64,000 bases of DNA, taken from positions 38,813-102,812 of the forward strand of contig NZ_JADDKQ010000021.1 of assembly GCF_016464425.1 (NCBI RefSeq), read 5' to 3'. The stretch is from Actinotalea solisilvae (GTDB lineage Bacteria > Actinomycetota > Actinomycetes > Actinomycetales > Cellulomonadaceae). Of this stretch, positions 1-7,788 are shown piece by piece. The stretch's first letter is position 1. Each line of letters opens with the position of its first letter. A program made the position numbers and the translations under genes. A model generated the notes under the pieces. It was not told where the DNA came from, did not search any database, and saw only the letters and a program-made list of their open reading frames with translations.

Positions 1-1
1 G

Positions 2-25
2 CTCCTGCGTCGGAGGGACGCCTGA
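2..25 (+). CDS. 3' end of an ABC-2 type permease (partial)
   Basis: Only the last seven codons and the TGA stop are inside the window. They read LLRRRDA, identical to the last seven residues of the complete ABC-2 type permease at 2327-3178. The next gene, a histidine kinase, starts in the same relative place as the kinase that follows the complete permease, so this is probably the tail of a tandem paralogue. The identification rests on a short match plus context. The upstream sequence would settle it. Confidence 0.5.
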   Translation, partial: LLRRRDA

Positions 26-1389
26 GCACGTCCGCCGCGGCGCCGGCGCCCCCCGGGGCGCCGGCGCCGTTCACCGAGCTGTCGGCGCGTCGGCTGGGGC
101 CGGTGCGCCGCTTCGTCGTGCGGCACCCCGTGGTCGTCGACGTGCTCGTCGTCCTGTGGTTCGTCGTCGTCGCGCTGCTCGGCCCGCTCATCACCGCGGA
201 CGGCATGCGCTACGACTCCGTCGCCGCGAACGACGGGCTGGCCCGGGCCGTGCCCTGGTGGGCGGGCGCCGTGACGATCGCGGGCGTCGTCGCGCTCAGC
301 CGGCGTCGCGCGCGCCCGCTCGCGGTGACCGCGACCATGACCGGTCTCGCCGTCGTCTCCCTCGCAGGCACCGGCCAGGTCGGCGGCCTCGACCTCGGCA
401 TCGCCTTCGGGACCTACGCCGTCGCGGCGACGTACCGGCCGACCGTCACCTGGCGCACCGCGGGGGCGGCGGTCGCGGTCGTCGCGGCCGCCGGGCTGCT
501 GCTGCCGCTGCCGCGCCGCGCGGCCTACCTCGTGGACGGCTGGGAGCCGCCCGAGGACCTCGGGGGCACGCTCACGGACCCCGTCGCGCGCGGCGAGTGG
601 GCCGGCTCGACGCTCGCCCTCGTCGCCGTGCTGCTGCTGGCCATCGCGATCGGGACGAGCGTGCGCAACCGCCGGCTCCACCTGGCCGACCTCGTCGACC
701 GCGCGAACGCGCTCGCGCGCGACCGCGAGCGGCAGGTCCAGCTCGCGCGCGCCGCCGAGCGGGCCACGATCGCCCGCGAGATGCACGACGTCGTCGCGCA
801 CAGCCTGTCCGTGATGATCGCGCTCGGCGACGGCGCCAACGCGGCCCTCGACCGGGCGCCCGACCGCTCGCTCGCCGCGCTCGCCGAGCTCTCGGCGACC
901 GGGCGCACCGCGCTGGGCGACATCCGCCGGATCTTCGGGGTCCTCGACGACGGGGCCGGCACCAGCGCGCCCGCCGACCCGTCGCCGGAGGGCCTCGACC
1001 TCACCGGGCTCGTCGAGCGCTTCCGCGCCGCCGGGCTGCCGGTCCGCGCCACCGGGCTCGGCGACCCCGGGCTCGCGCAGGCGGGGACGACCCTGCGCCT
1101 CGCGGTGCACCGCATCGCGCAGGAGGCGCTCACCAACGCGCTCCGGTACGCACCGGGCACCGCCGGCGTCGAGCTCGCGCTGCGGCGCACCGAGGGCGCC
1201 CTCGAGATCGAGGTCGTGGACCGCGGGCCCGCCGCCCCCGTCCCCGCCAGCGAGGGCTCGGGCCGCGGCCTCGTCGGCATGAGCGAGCGGGCCGCGGTGC
1301 ACGGCGGGACCGTGGAGGCCGGCCCGTTCGCGGGCGGGTGGCGGGTCCGCGCGCGCCTGCCCTGGCCGCAGGACGCCGACGCCGGCTGA
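22..1389 (+). CDS. DesK/NarX-like sensor histidine kinase (paralogue 1)
   Basis: Membrane sensor kinase that would autophosphorylate on histidine and pass phosphate to a NarL-type regulator. Several hydrophobic segments fill the N-terminal half. A HisKA_3 dimerisation helix follows, with REMHDVVAHS (about His255), then an HATPase_c domain with N-box EALTNALRYA and G-box GRGLVGMSERA. The only in-frame start candidate before GTG-103 is CTG-22, which overlaps the preceding TGA and has GGAGGG just upstream. The segment FTELSARRLGP, conserved in the kinase at 3240-4616, lies upstream of GTG-103, so translation must begin before it. The N-terminal extension from CTG-22 also matches the paralogue in length. 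No response regulator follows; the next genes are on the other strand, so it may share the regulator at 4613-5290. Confidence 0.85.
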   Translation: MSTSAAAPAPPGAPAPFTELSARRLGPVRRFVVRHPVVVDVLVVLWFVVVALLGPLITADGMRYDSVAANDGLARAVPWWAGAVTIAGVVALSRRRARPLAVTATMTGLAVVSLAGTGQVGGLDLGIAFGTYAVAATYRPTVTWRTAGAAVAVVAAAGLLLPLPRRAAYLVDGWEPPEDLGGTLTDPVARGEWAGSTLALVAVLLLAIAIGTSVRNRRLHLADLVDRANALARDRERQVQLARAAERATIAREMHDVVAHSLSVMIALGDGANAALDRAPDRSLAALAELSATGRTALGDIRRIFGVLDDGAGTSAPADPSPEGLDLTGLVERFRAAGLPVRATGLGDPGLAQAGTTLRLAVHRIAQEALTNALRYAPGTAGVELALRRTEGALEIEVVDRGPAAPVPASEGSGRGLVGMSERAAVHGGTVEAGPFAGGWRVRARLPWPQDADAG

Positions 1390-1395
1390 GGCGCG

Positions 1396-1806
1396 TCAGC
1401 CCAGTCGCTCGAGCCGGTCGAGCGAGAGCTCCCAGCCCTCGGCGTGCCCGCTCGCGTCGTCCGCGTCCGCGAGGCCGGAGTGCACCAGGACGAGGCGCGT
1501 GCCGCCGTCGTCCGCGGGCGCGAGGTCGACGCGGACCTGCGAGGCCGGGTCCTCCGACGTCGTCCACCGCCAGGTGAACGCGACGAGCCGGGCGGGCTCG
1601 AGCGCCGTGTACTCGCCCTCGGCGACGTAGCGTCCCTCGCCCATGTCCACGCGGTACCGGCCGCCGACGACGGCGTCGGCGGTCACGGCGAGCGCGAGGT
1701 CGGGGTTCGGGCAGAACCAGCGGCCCAGCAGCCCGGGGTCGGTCCAGGCGGCGTAGACCCGCTCGGGCGGGGCGGCGAGGGTGCGTTCGACGCGGATCTC
1801 GGTCAT
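1396..1806 (-). CDS. SRPBCC (AHSA1-like) domain protein
   Basis: A 136-residue START/SRPBCC fold protein of the Aha1/AHSA1-like type. The pattern is typical: IRVERTLAAPPERVYAAWTDP at the N-terminus, LLGRWFCP, a central GGRYRVDM strand, and a C-terminal helix with HAEGWELSLDRLERL. These proteins form a hydrophobic ligand pocket, but substrates are usually unknown. It overlaps the upstream ArsR gene by four bases (ATGA), so the two are translationally coupled. ArsR-SRPBCC pairs are a common actinobacterial arrangement in which the regulator controls its partner. No specific ligand can be assigned. Confidence 0.85.
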   Translation of the reverse strand: MTEIRVERTLAAPPERVYAAWTDPGLLGRWFCPNPDLALAVTADAVVGGRYRVDMGEGRYVAEGEYTALEPARLVAFTWRWTTSEDPASQVRVDLAPADDGGTRLVLVHSGLADADDASGHAEGWELSLDRLERLG

Positions 1807-2150
1807 CGGTCGTCCTGCCTCTCGTCGTCGAGCAGCGCCTCGAGGCGGTCGAGGCTCGCCGTCCAGAAGGAGCGCATGTCGCCCAGCCAGGCGTGCGCCT
1901 CGGCGAGGGCGGCGGGGCGCAGCGCGCACTCGACCGTGCGGCCCACGCGGCGGCGCGTCACCAGCCCGGCGTCCACGAGCACGGCCACGTGCTTGGTGAA
2001 CGCGGGCAGGGACATCGCGTGCTCGGCCGCGAGGACGCCGACCGTCGCAGGCCCGTCCGCGAGCCGACGGACGACGGTCCGGCGGGTGGGGTCTCCCAGG
2101 GCGCGGAAGGTCCGGCTGAGGGTCGCGCCGGTCGGTTCCACGAGCGACAC
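1803..2150 (-). CDS. ArsR/SmtB-family transcriptional repressor
   Basis: A 115-residue winged-helix regulator. FRALGDPTRRTVVRRLADGPATVGVLA is the classic ArsR N-terminus, and SLPAFTKHVAVLVDAGLV is the recognition-helix region. No CxC-type metal-binding motif is visible, which fits the non-metal subgroup paired with SRPBCC proteins. In frame, a TAA stop lies directly before GTG-2150, so the reading frame cannot start further upstream. The predicted operator abuts this start codon, leaving no room for a normal leader. Translation from a leaderless mRNA is therefore likely, or else use of the internal GTG at 2141. Confidence 0.85.
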   Translation of the reverse strand: MSLVEPTGATLSRTFRALGDPTRRTVVRRLADGPATVGVLAAEHAMSLPAFTKHVAVLVDAGLVTRRRVGRTVECALRPAALAEAHAWLGDMRSFWTASLDRLEALLDDERQDDR

Positions 2151-2167
2151 TTAACCACATGGTTAAG
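2150..2167. promoter_or_regulatory. Operator of the ArsR/SRPBCC pair
   Basis: A perfect 8-bp inverted repeat, CTTAACCA-CA-TGGTTAAG, in an otherwise very GC-rich region. It touches the start codon of the ArsR gene. Palindromes of the TTAACCA/TGGTTAA type are recurrent in front of ArsR genes paired with SRPBCC genes. Its position over the presumed transcription start suggests autorepression by steric block. The assignment to this regulator is inference from position and symmetry. Confidence 0.75.
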
Positions 2168-2326
2168 CGATGTCGCCAGCCCGGGCCACCGCGAGGACGA
2201 CGTCGTCATCCTCGCGGGGTAGCCGCCGCGCGCCGCGATCTCGTCCTCGCGGGCGTCCCCGCCCCGTCGCGCCGTCCGTAGCGTCGGTGCCGACCGCACG
2301 ACCGCTCGTCCCGCAGGAGATCCGCC

Positions 2327-3178
2327 ATGACCACGCTCGCCGTCCCCGCACCCGCCCTGGTGGCACGGCCCCGCACCCCGGTGCAGCCGCCGACGACGAC
2401 CCGGCTCGTGCGGTCCGAGTGGATCAAGCTGCGCTCCCTGCGCTCGACCTGGTGGGCGCTCGCCGCGAGCGTCGCCGTCGTCGTGCTCCTGGCGGTGAGC
2501 CGGGCCTCGAGCATCGCGCGGGTCCCCGAGGCGATCGGCGCGCCGAGCATGGTGGGCGCCGTCTACGTGACGTCGGGCGCCGCGATCGTGCAGCTCGTCC
2601 TGTGCGTGCTGGCCGTCCTCGCCGTCACCGGCGAGTACCGGACCGGGCAGATCCGGTCGAGCCTCGTGGCCGTCCCGACCCGGCTGCCCGTGCTCGGCGC
2701 CAAGCTGGCCGTGGTCGTCGCCACGGTCCTCGTGACGTCGGTGGTCGCCGTCGGGCTCGCGTGGGCGGCGAGCGCCTCGTGGCTCGACGTGTCGCAGATG
2801 CCGGTCGACCTGGGTGACCCGGACGAGCTGCGGATCCTGCTCGGGACCCCGCTGTACCTCGCGACCGTCGCCGCGCTCGCGTTCGGCATCGGCGCGCTCG
2901 TGCGGAGCTCGGCCGGCGGCATCGCCGTCGTCGTCGGCCTGCTGCTGGTCGTCGAGAACGCCGTCGCGCTCCTCCCGTGGGCGCCGCTCCAGGCCGTGAG
3001 CCCGTACCTCCCCGCGACGGCCGGCAACCGCCTGCTCACCTCCGACCTCGTCGGGTCGGTCACGACGACGTCGGCGAGCACCACGCTCTCCCCGTGGCAG
3101 GGCTACGGCGTGCTCGTGGCGTGGGTCGTCGTCGTCCTCGCCGCCGCCGCGGTGCTGCTGCGCCGGCGGGACGCCTGA
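2327..3178 (+). CDS. ABC-2 type transporter permease
   Basis: A 283-residue integral membrane protein of the ABC-2 type. The N-terminus carries the usual RSEWIKLRSLRSTWWAL entry to the first membrane helix. About six hydrophobic segments follow, including the GEYRTGQIRSSL loop typical of these permeases. AGGAGA lies upstream of the ATG. No ATPase gene is adjacent; the permease is followed by its histidine kinase. The paralogue truncated at the left edge ends in the same residues, so a cognate ATPase may lie just outside the window and serve both permeases. The substrate is unknown. Linkage to a two-component system suggests an envelope-stress or antimicrobial exporter. Confidence 0.85.
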   Translation: MTTLAVPAPALVARPRTPVQPPTTTRLVRSEWIKLRSLRSTWWALAASVAVVVLLAVSRASSIARVPEAIGAPSMVGAVYVTSGAAIVQLVLCVLAVLAVTGEYRTGQIRSSLVAVPTRLPVLGAKLAVVVATVLVTSVVAVGLAWAASASWLDVSQMPVDLGDPDELRILLGTPLYLATVAALAFGIGALVRSSAGGIAVVVGLLLVVENAVALLPWAPLQAVSPYLPATAGNRLLTSDLVGSVTTTSASTTLSPWQGYGVLVAWVVVVLAAAAVLLRRRDA

Positions 3179-3239
3179 GCGCCGTGCGCGGCCGCGGCCC
3201 GCGGTGCGCGGCACCCGCCCGACCTGGGAGAGTGCTGCC

Positions 3240-4616
3240 GTGGGCCGCCAGCGCGTGACGGACGGGGAGCCGCCCGCCGGGGCGCCGCTGTTCACCGAGC
3301 TGTCGGCGCGGCGCCTCGGGCCGGTCCGACGCTTCTTCGTCCGGCGGCCCGGCGTCATGGACGCCCTCGTCATGGCCGTGTTCTGCGGCACGGGCCTGCT
3401 CCTGGCCGGCGGCGCCCGCAGCATGTACCCGCTCGACGAGGTCCTGGGCCGGGTCGCCGCCGAGCGCATGGAGCTGTGGGGCGTCGGGCTGGTCGCCGCG
3501 GGCACGGTCGCGCTCGCGTGGCGCCGGCGCCGGCCCGTGACGGTCGCGGTCGTCATGGGCCTGCTCGGCGCGACGGCGCTCGTGACGAGCGGCGCGACGA
3601 ACGGCTACGAGCTGGGCGTCCCCTTCGCCCTCTACGCCGTGGCCGCCGCGCGGCCGGCGCTCGTGACGTGGTGGACGTTCGGCGGCACCGTCGTCGCCCT
3701 GCTCCTCGGCGGCATGACGGAGCTCGCGATCCAGGTCGGCGCGATGACGCTCGGCTACTCGACCACCCCCGTCCCCGGCGCCGACGGGGCCGTGGAGGTG
3801 GTCGTCGAGGCCACGGGCGGCCAGGTCTGGGCGTACCACGCGGCGTCCGTCGTCCTGCCCGCGCTGCTCGCCGTCGCCATCGGGACGAGCGTGCGGAACC
3901 GGCGCCTGCACGTGGCGGACCTCGTCGACCGGGCCAACGCCCTGGCGCGCGACCGCGACCAGCAGGCGCAGCTGGCCCGGGCCGCCGAGCGGGCCCGGAT
4001 CGCGCGCGAGATGCACGACGTCGTCGCGCACAGCCTCACGGCGATGATCGCGCTCGGCGACGGCGCGGCCTCGAGCGTCCGCGACGCGCCCGAGCGGTCC
4101 CGGACCGCGCTCGACGAGCTCTCGGCGACCGGCCGGGCCGCCCTCGCGGACATGCGTCGCCTCCTGGGCGTGCTGCACGGCGACGACGCCGACGACGGCG
4201 CGGTGCCGTTCGAGCCGCAGCCGACCGCGCCCGACCTGGGCGTGCTCGTCGAGCGGTTCCGCGCCGCCGGCCTGCCGGTGCGGGCGACCGGCCTCGGCGA
4301 CGACGTCCTCCCTGCGGACCCCAGCCTTCAGCTCGCGGTGGTCCGCATCGTCGAGGAGGCGCTCGGCAACGCGCAGCGTCACGCGCATGGCACGCTCGGG
4401 GTCGAGCTGGCGGTCCGCCGGCTCCCGGGCGGCGTGGAGGTCGACGTCGTCGACCAGGGCACGGGCGTGCCGGCCCGGGCGCGCGAGGGGACGAGGCGCG
4501 GGCTCATCGGGATGGACGAGCGGGCCGCGGTGTACGGCGGGACGGTCGAGGCCGGCCCGCACGGGAACGGGTGGCGGGTGCACGCCTGGCTGCCCTGGGA
4601 CGAGGGGACGAGATGA
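3240..4616 (+). CDS. DesK/NarX-like sensor histidine kinase (paralogue 2)
   Basis: A 458-residue kinase closely related to the one at 22-1389 along its whole length. Five or so membrane segments are followed by REMHDVVAHS (about His259), then an HATPase_c domain with EEALGNAQRHA and GLIGMDERA. I chose GTG-3240 because GGGAG lies nine bases upstream; GTG-3204 lacks a site. The response regulator starts within its stop codon (ATGA, 4613-4616), so the pair forms one operon with the permease upstream. The signal is unknown. Confidence 0.88.
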   Translation: MGRQRVTDGEPPAGAPLFTELSARRLGPVRRFFVRRPGVMDALVMAVFCGTGLLLAGGARSMYPLDEVLGRVAAERMELWGVGLVAAGTVALAWRRRRPVTVAVVMGLLGATALVTSGATNGYELGVPFALYAVAAARPALVTWWTFGGTVVALLLGGMTELAIQVGAMTLGYSTTPVPGADGAVEVVVEATGGQVWAYHAASVVLPALLAVAIGTSVRNRRLHVADLVDRANALARDRDQQAQLARAAERARIAREMHDVVAHSLTAMIALGDGAASSVRDAPERSRTALDELSATGRAALADMRRLLGVLHGDDADDGAVPFEPQPTAPDLGVLVERFRAAGLPVRATGLGDDVLPADPSLQLAVVRIVEEALGNAQRHAHGTLGVELAVRRLPGGVEVDVVDQGTGVPARAREGTRRGLIGMDERAAVYGGTVEAGPHGNGWRVHAWLPWDEGTR

Positions 4617-5290
4617 CGACGAGGATCCTGCTGGTCGACGACCAGGCACTGCTGCGCATGGGCTTCCGGCTCGTGCTCGAGGCCGAGGACGACCTGGAGG
4701 TCGTGGGCGAGGCGGGTGACGGCCGCGCGGCGGTCGACCAGGTCGCGGCGCTGCGGCCCGACGTCGTGCTCATGGACGTGCGGATGCCGAACGTCAACGG
4801 GATCGAGGCGACCGAACGCATCGCCGCCGCCCACCCGGAGACGCGCGTGCTCATCCTCACCACGTTCGACCTCGACGAGTACGCGTTCGCGGCGCTGCGC
4901 GCGGGGGCGAGCGGCTTCCTCCTCAAGGACGCCCGGCCCGCCGAGCTCGTCGCGGCCGTGCGGACCGTGGCGTCGGGCGACGCCGTCGTCTCGCCGCGCG
5001 TGACGCGGCGCATGCTCGAGCTCTTCTCGGGGCAGCTGCCCGCGCCGGGCGACCCCGAGCCGGACGGGACGGACCCGCGCCTCGCCGAGCTCACCCCGCG
5101 CGAGCTCGAGGTGCTGCGCTGCGTCGCCGACGGGCAGTCCAACGCGGAGGTGGCCGAGCGGCTGTTCCTCTCGGAGGCGACCGTGAAGACGCACGTCGGC
5201 CGCGTGCTCGCGAAGCTGGGCGTGCGCGACCGGGTCCAGGCCGTCGTCCTCGCCTACGAGACGGGGCTCGTGCGCACCTCCGCGGGCTGA
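4613..5290 (+). CDS. NarL/LuxR-family response regulator
   Basis: A 225-residue regulator with an N-terminal receiver domain and C-terminal LuxR-type helix-turn-helix. The receiver shows the acidic pair at Asp9/Asp10, the phosphoacceptor in LMDVRMP (Asp55), the conserved Thr in ILTTF and the Lys in FLLKDA. The output domain carries LTPRELEVLRCVADGQSNAEVAERL and SEATVKTHV. GAGGGG precedes the ATG. It overlaps the kinase gene by four bases and is its obvious partner. The target is probably the adjacent permease operon, by analogy with similar loci. Confidence 0.92.
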   Translation: MTTRILLVDDQALLRMGFRLVLEAEDDLEVVGEAGDGRAAVDQVAALRPDVVLMDVRMPNVNGIEATERIAAAHPETRVLILTTFDLDEYAFAALRAGASGFLLKDARPAELVAAVRTVASGDAVVSPRVTRRMLELFSGQLPAPGDPEPDGTDPRLAELTPRELEVLRCVADGQSNAEVAERLFLSEATVKTHVGRVLAKLGVRDRVQAVVLAYETGLVRTSAG

Positions 5291-5333
5291 GCCTCGTCCC
5301 GCGTCCCTCGGGACCACCTGGGAGAGTGGGGCG

Positions 5334-6665
5334 ATGAGCACCGCGACGACGCCCGGGCCCCTGCAGAACTGGGCGAAGAACCTCACCTACCGCGCCGACG
5401 TGCTGCACGAGCCGCGATCGGTCGCCGAGCTGAGCGAGGTCGTCGCCGCGGCGCCGCGCCTTCGCGCGCTCGGCAGCCGCCACTGCTTCAACGACATCGC
5501 GGACAGCGATGCCCTCGTGTCGCTCGAGCGCATGCCCGAGGTGGTCGAGCTCGACGAGTCCGCGCGCACCGTCCGCGTCTCGGGCGGCATCCGCTACGGC
5601 ACGCTGGCCGGGCACCTGCACGCGCGGGGGTGGGCCGTGCACAACCTCGCCTCGCTCCCCCACATCTCGGTCGCGGGCGCCGTCGGCACCGCGACGCACG
5701 GCTCCGGCGACCGCAGCGGCAACCTCGCGTCCGCGGTGCGCGGCCTGGAGATCGTCCGGTCCGACGGCGAGCTGCTCACGCTCACCGCGGACGACCCGGA
5801 CCTCGCGGGCGCCGTCGTGCACCTCGGTGCGCTCGGCGTCGTCGTCGGCGTGACGCTCGAGGTCGAGCCGACCTACGACGTCGTGCAGGAGGTGCGCACG
5901 GGCCTGCCGTGGGACGCGGCGCTCGAGCACCTCGACGAGATCACCGCGAGCGCGGACAGCGTGAGCCTGTTCACCGACTGGCGGGGCGACGCCGTCGGGC
6001 AGGTCTGGCGCAAGACGCGCGTGCCCGCCGGCTCGGGGACGCAGGCGGCGGGGAGCGCCGCGCAGGACGTCGGCACGGGCGGCGGGGCCGGCGTCGGCTC
6101 GGCGCGCGACGTGCGGCACTTCGGGGCGCTCGCCGCCGAGGGCGAGATGCACCCGCTCGCGGGCGTCGACCCGCGGAGCACGACGGCCCAGCGCGGGGTG
6201 CCCGGGCCGTGGCACGAGCGGCTGCCGCACTTCCGGATGGAGTTCACGCCGAGCCACGGCGACGAGCTCCAGTCGGAGTACCTCGTGCCGCGCGTGCATG
6301 CCGCCGACGCGATGCGGGCCGTCCGCGCGATGACCGACCGCGTCTCGCCGCTGCTCCTGGTGAGCGAGGTGCGCACGATCGCCGCGGACGACCTGTGGCT
6401 CTCGACCGCGTCCGGACGCGCGTCGGTCGGGCTGCACTTCACGTGGAAGCCGCTCCAGGACGACGTCCTGGCCCTGCTGCCCGCGCTCGAGGAGGCGCTC
6501 GCGCCGTTCGCGGCGCGCCCCCACTGGGGCAAGCTCTTCGCGGACCGGGACCGCGCCCTCGCGGCGCTCTACCCGCGCCTGCCGGACTTCCGCGCGCTGG
6601 TCGAGCGCACGGACCCTCGCGGCGCCTTCCGCAACGCCTGGCTCGAGCGCCACGTCCTCGCCTGA
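5334..6665 (+). CDS. AldO-like FAD-dependent alditol/xylitol oxidase
   Basis: A 443-residue flavoprotein of the vanillyl-alcohol-oxidase superfamily with an N-terminal FAD_binding_4 domain and C-terminal ALO domain. It resembles Streptomyces alditol oxidase closely: NWAKNLTY, the ASLPHISVAGAVGTATHGSG flavin loop, SVSLFTDWRG, GPWHERLPHFRMEFTPS and PFAARPHWGK. His50 in GSRHCFN corresponds to the histidine that binds FAD covalently in AldO. The residue after it is Cys rather than the usual Ser. A Gly/Ala-rich insertion of roughly 25 residues (about 225-250) is present. Such enzymes oxidise polyols at C1 and release hydrogen peroxide. GGGAG precedes the ATG. Confidence 0.85.
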   Translation: MSTATTPGPLQNWAKNLTYRADVLHEPRSVAELSEVVAAAPRLRALGSRHCFNDIADSDALVSLERMPEVVELDESARTVRVSGGIRYGTLAGHLHARGWAVHNLASLPHISVAGAVGTATHGSGDRSGNLASAVRGLEIVRSDGELLTLTADDPDLAGAVVHLGALGVVVGVTLEVEPTYDVVQEVRTGLPWDAALEHLDEITASADSVSLFTDWRGDAVGQVWRKTRVPAGSGTQAAGSAAQDVGTGGGAGVGSARDVRHFGALAAEGEMHPLAGVDPRSTTAQRGVPGPWHERLPHFRMEFTPSHGDELQSEYLVPRVHAADAMRAVRAMTDRVSPLLLVSEVRTIAADDLWLSTASGRASVGLHFTWKPLQDDVLALLPALEEALAPFAARPHWGKLFADRDRALAALYPRLPDFRALVERTDPRGAFRNAWLERHVLA

Positions 6666-6678
6666 CTCCCCGAGCTGC

Positions 6679-6721
6679 CGACGTCCGCCCGCGCGCCTCC
6701 CGGACGCGCGGGCGGACGTCG
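6679..6721. terminator. Bidirectional terminator hairpin
   Basis: A perfect 17-bp inverted repeat (arms 6679-6695 and 6705-6721, 9-nt loop) between the convergent oxidase and FKBP genes. There is no U-tract, as is common in actinobacteria. Its position after both stop codons supports a shared terminator. Confidence 0.8.
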
Positions 6722-6751
6722 TCATCTCGGCAGGGACCGAGGGGGGAGGGG

Positions 6752-7171
6752 TCAGCGGCTGGTGGTGCCCACGATGTCGACCACGAAGACCAGCGTGTCC
6801 GTGCCGCCGATGCCCGCCTGGGGCATGCCGCGCTCGCCGTAGCCGAGGTGCGGCGGGATCGAGAGCAGGACGCGCGAGCCCACGGGCTGGCCCACGAGGC
6901 CCTCGTCCCAGCCGCTGATGACGGCGCCGACGCCGATGGGGAACGAGATCGACGAGCCGCGGTCGTAGGAGTTGTCGAACATGCGGCCGTTCCACACCTG
7001 GCCGTAGTAGTTGACCTCGATGTCGTCGCCCGCCTCGACCAGCTCGCCGTCGCCCTGCGCGAGGACCTGCACGGCGAGGTCGCCCGGCGCGGGGCTCTCC
7101 GGGAACGTCAGGACCGGCTTGTCGCCGAAGGAGCCCGACGCGGTGGGCAGCGGGGAGGTGGTGTCGGCCAT
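6752..7171 (-). CDS. FKBP-type peptidyl-prolyl cis-trans isomerase
   Basis: A 139-residue single-domain FKBP. The isomerase domain begins at about residue 45 with DDIEVNYYGQVWNGRMFDNSYDRG. It includes the active-site tryptophan region VISGWDEGL, VGSRVLLSIPPHLGYGERG, and the final strand LVFVVDIV. No signal peptide or lipobox is seen, so it is probably cytoplasmic. It would catalyse proline isomerisation in folding proteins. It is transcribed alone and converges on the oxidase gene across a strong hairpin. Confidence 0.92.
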   Translation of the reverse strand: MADTTSPLPTASGSFGDKPVLTFPESPAPGDLAVQVLAQGDGELVEAGDDIEVNYYGQVWNGRMFDNSYDRGSSISFPIGVGAVISGWDEGLVGQPVGSRVLLSIPPHLGYGERGMPQAGIGGTDTLVFVVDIVGTTSR

Positions 7172-7302
7172 GGGTCGCCTCTCGTCATGGCCGACGCCGG
7201 GTGCGCGGCCAGCGTCCATCGTGCCGCAGGTCGCAGGTGCGCGCCGCACGCGCGCCGCCGGTGGGGCCCCGCGGGAGGCGGCGGTCCCGACGACGTCGTC
7301 GG

Positions 7303-7719
7303 TCAGCGGCTGAGCGTGAACCGGCGGCCGCTGACGTGGACCGCCTCGATGGCGACCACGTGCGGCTTCTCGGTGCCGACCCAGGGGCGCAGCTGCACGT
7401 CCATCGCCTCGACCTCGTCGGCCGACAGCTCGTGCGCGACGCCGCGCACGACGACGCTGCGCGCCTCGTCCCCCTCGACGCGGTCGACCTCGAACGCGAC
7501 GGTCTTGCCGACCACGACGCCGAACAGCTTGCTGCCCTCGGCCGTGCGGAACACGATCCGGCGCCCGGCGACCACGTGGTTCACGGGCGCGATGTCGACC
7601 TCGGACCCCACGTGGTACGCGAGCCGACCGAGCTGCTCCCGGCGCAGGACGTCCCACGCCTCGTCCTCGCTCAACGCGTCACCCGTCCAGGCGGTGACGG
7701 CGACGTCCTCGTCCTGCAT
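7303..7719 (-). CDS. Pyridoxamine 5'-phosphate oxidase-like flavin/F420-binding protein
   Basis: A 138-residue split beta-barrel protein. LSEDEAWDVLRREQLGRLAYHVG, IAPVNHVVAGRRIVFRTAEGSKL and VAFEVDR follow the pattern of the PNPOx-like family that binds FMN or F420. ATG-7719 is preceded by a very good site (GGGAGGTG), so I prefer it to the in-frame start 39 bases upstream. Members of this family reduce or bind varied small molecules; no substrate can be assigned. It lies alone between FKBP and the esterase gene on the same strand. Confidence 0.8.
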   Translation of the reverse strand: MQDEDVAVTAWTGDALSEDEAWDVLRREQLGRLAYHVGSEVDIAPVNHVVAGRRIVFRTAEGSKLFGVVVGKTVAFEVDRVEGDEARSVVVRGVAHELSADEVEAMDVQLRPWVGTEKPHVVAIEAVHVSGRRFTLSR

Positions 7720-7788
7720 GGTCCACCTCCCGGTCACGTCCACCGTAGCCACGCGCACGCGGCCGCGCCCGGGACCAGCGACCCGGGC

